Part shown: piece by piece, positions 62,121-64,000 of the stretch | How positions within the stretch are numbered: position 1 is the stretch's first letter | How the letters are laid out: the number at the start of each line of letters is the position of its first letter | From: Chitinophagaceae bacterium | GTDB taxonomy: Bacteria; Bacteroidota; Bacteroidia; Chitinophagales; Chitinophagaceae | Direction of reading: 5' to 3' | Length of the DNA stretch: 64,000 bases | Assembly: GCA_016787085.1 (NCBI GenBank) | Contig: JAEUVJ010000053.1 | Coordinates: forward strand, 310,001-374,000 | Translations under genes and position numbers: made by a program | The notes under the pieces: model-generated | The model's database searches: none | Seen by the model: only the letters and a program-made list of their open reading frames with translations | What the model was told of the DNA's origin: nothing

Positions 62121-62162
62121 GCAACCAAATGATTGCGTATATATTTGCAACCGAAAGGTTGC
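62121..62162 (+). promoter_or_regulatory. Twin operator dyads around the arsR promoter
   Basis: Two dyads, GCAACC-AAAT-GATTGC (62121-62136, one mismatch) and GCAACC-GAAA-GGTTGC (62147-62162, perfect), are centred 26 bases apart. They flank a TATATTTG -7 element (62140-62147). This is a likely autoregulatory ArsR-binding region. Confidence 0.6.
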
Positions 62163-62179
62163 CGGTAAAAAAAGTAATT

Positions 62180-62500
62180 ATGAGACGGGATGTATTTCAG
62201 GGGATTGCAGATCCTACACGCAGGGCGATTCTTTGCATGATCGCTATGCAGGCCATGACACCTAATGCGCTGGCTGAGCATTTTGATTGCAGCCGGCAGG
62301 CCATATCAAAGCATATTAAAATCCTTACAGAATGTCAGTTGGTAAAACAGGAGTATTCGGGCAGGGAGATATATTATCATTGCAATATTAAAAAGGTAAA
62401 GGAAGTGGATAAATGGCTGGAACCATTCAGGGAAATGTGGGAGCATAAATTCGATCGGTTGGATACTGTATTAAAGAATCTTAAAAATAAAAAACCATGA
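62180..62500 (+). CDS. ArsR-family transcriptional regulator
   Basis: 106 residues from MRRDVFQGIADPTRRAILCM. The winged-helix core PNALAEHFDCSRQAISKHIK and ILTECQLVKQEYSGREIYYH are diagnostic of the ArsR subgroup paired with SRPBCC proteins. It lacks the metal-site Cys pair of arsenic sensors, so it is probably not a metal sensor. Its stop overlaps the start of the SRPBCC gene by four bases (ATGA, 62497-62500). Twin dyads overlap its promoter. Confidence 0.92.
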   Translation: MRRDVFQGIADPTRRAILCMIAMQAMTPNALAEHFDCSRQAISKHIKILTECQLVKQEYSGREIYYHCNIKKVKEVDKWLEPFREMWEHKFDRLDTVLKNLKNKKP

Positions 62501-62991
62501 CCATTCAAAAGCATACAGTATTAACAAAAGATACTGCAAACAATAAACTGGTTATAACAAGAGAATTTGATGCGCCGCTGGAGCAGGTATGGCAGGCCTG
62601 GACCGACAGTGCCATATTGGACCAATGGTGGGCGCCGAAACCATGGAAGGCGCGGACAAAGAGTATGGAGTTCAGAGAAGGAGGCACCTGGTTGTATTGT
62701 ATGGTAGGCCCTGATGGACCCGGCTCATGGTGTCGTGCCGATTTTGAGTCTATCGTTAAATATAAAAGCTATACGGGGATTGATGCTTTTTGCGATGAAA
62801 AAGGAAATATTACCAATGAGTTTCCATCCATGCACTGGAAAGTTGAATTCAGTAAGATTGGTACAGGTACCCGGGTAGAGATCACCATTACCTTCACGTC
62901 TGCTGCCGACCTGGAAAAAATACTTGAACTCGGCTTCCAGGAAGGATTCACTGCTGCGCATGGCAACCTGGATGAATTGCTGGCCGGATGA
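62497..62991 (+). CDS. SRPBCC-family (AHSA1-like) protein
   Basis: 164 residues with LVITREFDAPLEQVWQAWTD, DQWWAPKPWKARTKSMEF, GGTWLYCMVGPDGPGSWCRA and a terminal helix LELGFQEGFTAAHGNLDELL. This is the standard AHSA1/START-like layout. It is translationally coupled to the ArsR gene. Together they form a common Bacteroidota pair, probably sensing or binding a small hydrophobic ligand. The ligand is not known. Confidence 0.9.
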   Translation: MTIQKHTVLTKDTANNKLVITREFDAPLEQVWQAWTDSAILDQWWAPKPWKARTKSMEFREGGTWLYCMVGPDGPGSWCRADFESIVKYKSYTGIDAFCDEKGNITNEFPSMHWKVEFSKIGTGTRVEITITFTSAADLEKILELGFQEGFTAAHGNLDELLAG

Positions 62992-63118
62992 TATATCCCT
63001 TTTGTTGACCAGGGAAGGTTTACCGTGTAAATAAGTTTCTTTGCGGCAGAGTTGCTGACACAGGCATTTAATTAACAGTATTGCCCTTAATTTTGTTTTA
63101 TACCATCATCGCCGCTTC

Positions 63119-64000
63119 ATGAAGAAATATCTTTTACTTCTTATTTCAGTTTGCCTGATTACCCGGATCGGTTTTACACAGCCATTTTCAGCTACATCGG
63201 CCAGGAAATACGTGCAGGATCAGGCAGGGAATATCATCAACGAATTTGTTGCTTTCCTTTCCTTGCCCAATGTGGCCAGCGATACGGTTAATATCAGGAA
63301 GAATGCGGTTTTTATCATGGAGATGATGAATAAACGGGGGATACAGAAAGTACAACTGCTGGAGGCGACAACAGCCGGTGTGCCGCCTGTTGTATATGGG
63401 GAAGTGACGGTTCCCGGCGCCAGGCAGACCCTTATATTCTATGCACACTATGATGGGCAGCCGGTCAATCCGGCTCAATGGGCAAAAGAATTGCATCCGT
63501 TCAGACCTCAATTGTTCTCAGGCCCGATAGACAAGAACGGGCTGAATATACCATTCCCCGGTGACGGCAAGTATAATAATGAGTGGAGGATATATGCCCG
63601 GGGTGCGTCGGATGATAAAGCCGGCGTAGCAGCGATCCTGAATGCGTATGATGCCATTGTTAAAAACGGTGGCCAGCCAGCCTGTAATATCAAATTCTTT
63701 TTTGAAGGAGAAGAAGAAGCCGGCTCACCACATCTGGGTGAGATACTGGAAAAACACCGGTCATTGCTTCAGTCAGACCTATGGATCATCTGCGACGGGC
63801 CGGTACATCAGTCAGGTAAAAAACAGATCGCTTTTGGCGTTCGTGGTGATGCACACGTGGACCTGACAGTATATGCCGCAAAGAGACCTTTGCATAGCGG
63901 CCATTACGGAAACTGGTCGCCGAATCCCGCTATGATGCTGGCGAAGCTATTGGCTTCTATGAAAGATGACAATGGCAAAGTGACCATCAAAGGCTTTTAT
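63119..64000 (+). CDS. Exported M20-family metallopeptidase (partial)
   Basis: The gene runs off the right edge; 294 residues are visible. A signal peptide (MKKYLLLLISVCLITRIGFT) is followed by the di-zinc motifs of the M20 family: YAHYDGQPV (His and Asp), YARGASDDKAGVAAI (Asp), FFEGEEEAGSPH (Glu pair), WIICDGPVHQSG (Asp), and RPLHSGHYGNW with the lid-domain His. It is expected to cleave dipeptides or small peptides in the periplasm. The C-terminal part is outside the window. Confidence 0.92.
   Translation, partial: MKKYLLLLISVCLITRIGFTQPFSATSARKYVQDQAGNIINEFVAFLSLPNVASDTVNIRKNAVFIMEMMNKRGIQKVQLLEATTAGVPPVVYGEVTVPGARQTLIFYAHYDGQPVNPAQWAKELHPFRPQLFSGPIDKNGLNIPFPGDGKYNNEWRIYARGASDDKAGVAAILNAYDAIVKNGGQPACNIKFFFEGEEEAGSPHLGEILEKHRSLLQSDLWIICDGPVHQSGKKQIAFGVRGDAHVDLTVYAAKRPLHSGHYGNWSPNPAMMLAKLLASMKDDNGKVTIKGFY

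Overview
The window is a chromosomal stretch of a member of the Bacteroidota, most likely a Chitinophagaceae-type organism (inference). The evidence is a set of LytS/LytTR regulators, many small secreted beta-barrel proteins, lipoproteins with Bacteroidota-style signal peptides, S23-type four-helix-bundle genes, and promoters of the TAnnTTTG type lying very close to start codons. There are about 60 protein genes, one tRNA (Thr, anticodon CGT), the RNase P RNA and one protein-gene remnant. No transposase, integrase, phage gene or CRISPR array was seen. The last gene (M20 peptidase) runs off the right edge.

Layout: 1-8.1 kb holds urocanate hydratase, a luciferase-like oxidoreductase, a cupin protein, a secreted TPR protein with a Ppx/GppA-like domain, and an AraC regulator coupled to a 65-residue Cys-rich protein. 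8.2-19.1 kb holds a sterol-desaturase-like enzyme, a TauE exporter, a PAS histidine kinase, a YdjC-type deacetylase, a Crp-type regulator, a PQQ sugar dehydrogenase and a Gfo/Idh/MocA oxidoreductase. 19.2-31.6 kb holds a TPR-LytS kinase/LytTR regulator pair, cytochrome c, a tandem class II aldolase protein with a degenerate second half, an SF1 helicase, a large secreted protein with a possible clan CD peptidase site, an orphan ABC ATPase and a GNAT enzyme. 31.7-34.9 kb holds endonuclease III, an AT-rich pair of paralogous membrane-anchored proteins next to tRNA-Thr, and a secreted protein.

35.0-46.5 kb is a housekeeping core: prfB with the classical programmed +1 frameshift, an S23 gene bounded by inverted repeats, pruA, four small beta-barrel proteins in a row, and scattered pyrimidine genes (pyrR, pyrB, pyrE) interleaved with coaD, a hotdog thioesterase and a NUDIX protein. 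46.5-64 kb holds rnpB, a CPBP-type membrane protein, lipoproteins, an operon of radical SAM (SPL-like), AlkD-like and VOC proteins, a phytase-like esterase protein, penicillin acylase, a dihaem cytochrome c, an AraC regulator facing an alpha/beta hydrolase, a PKD-NHL protein, an ArsR-SRPBCC operon with twin operator dyads, and a secreted M20 peptidase.

The most unusual signals are: (1) short inverted-repeat elements, two of which enclose an intact or a decayed S23 gene and begin inside the stop codon of the preceding gene; (2) a dispersed CACAGAG-type imperfect palindrome in four intergenic regions; (3) a secreted Ppx/GppA-like domain fused to TPRs; (4) a possible caspase-like site in a secreted 714-residue protein; (5) near-identical repeat-plus-promoter sequences before pyrB and pyrE. 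Translated products, motifs and repeats were read directly from the sequence. Family names come from recognition of motifs, not from database searches.
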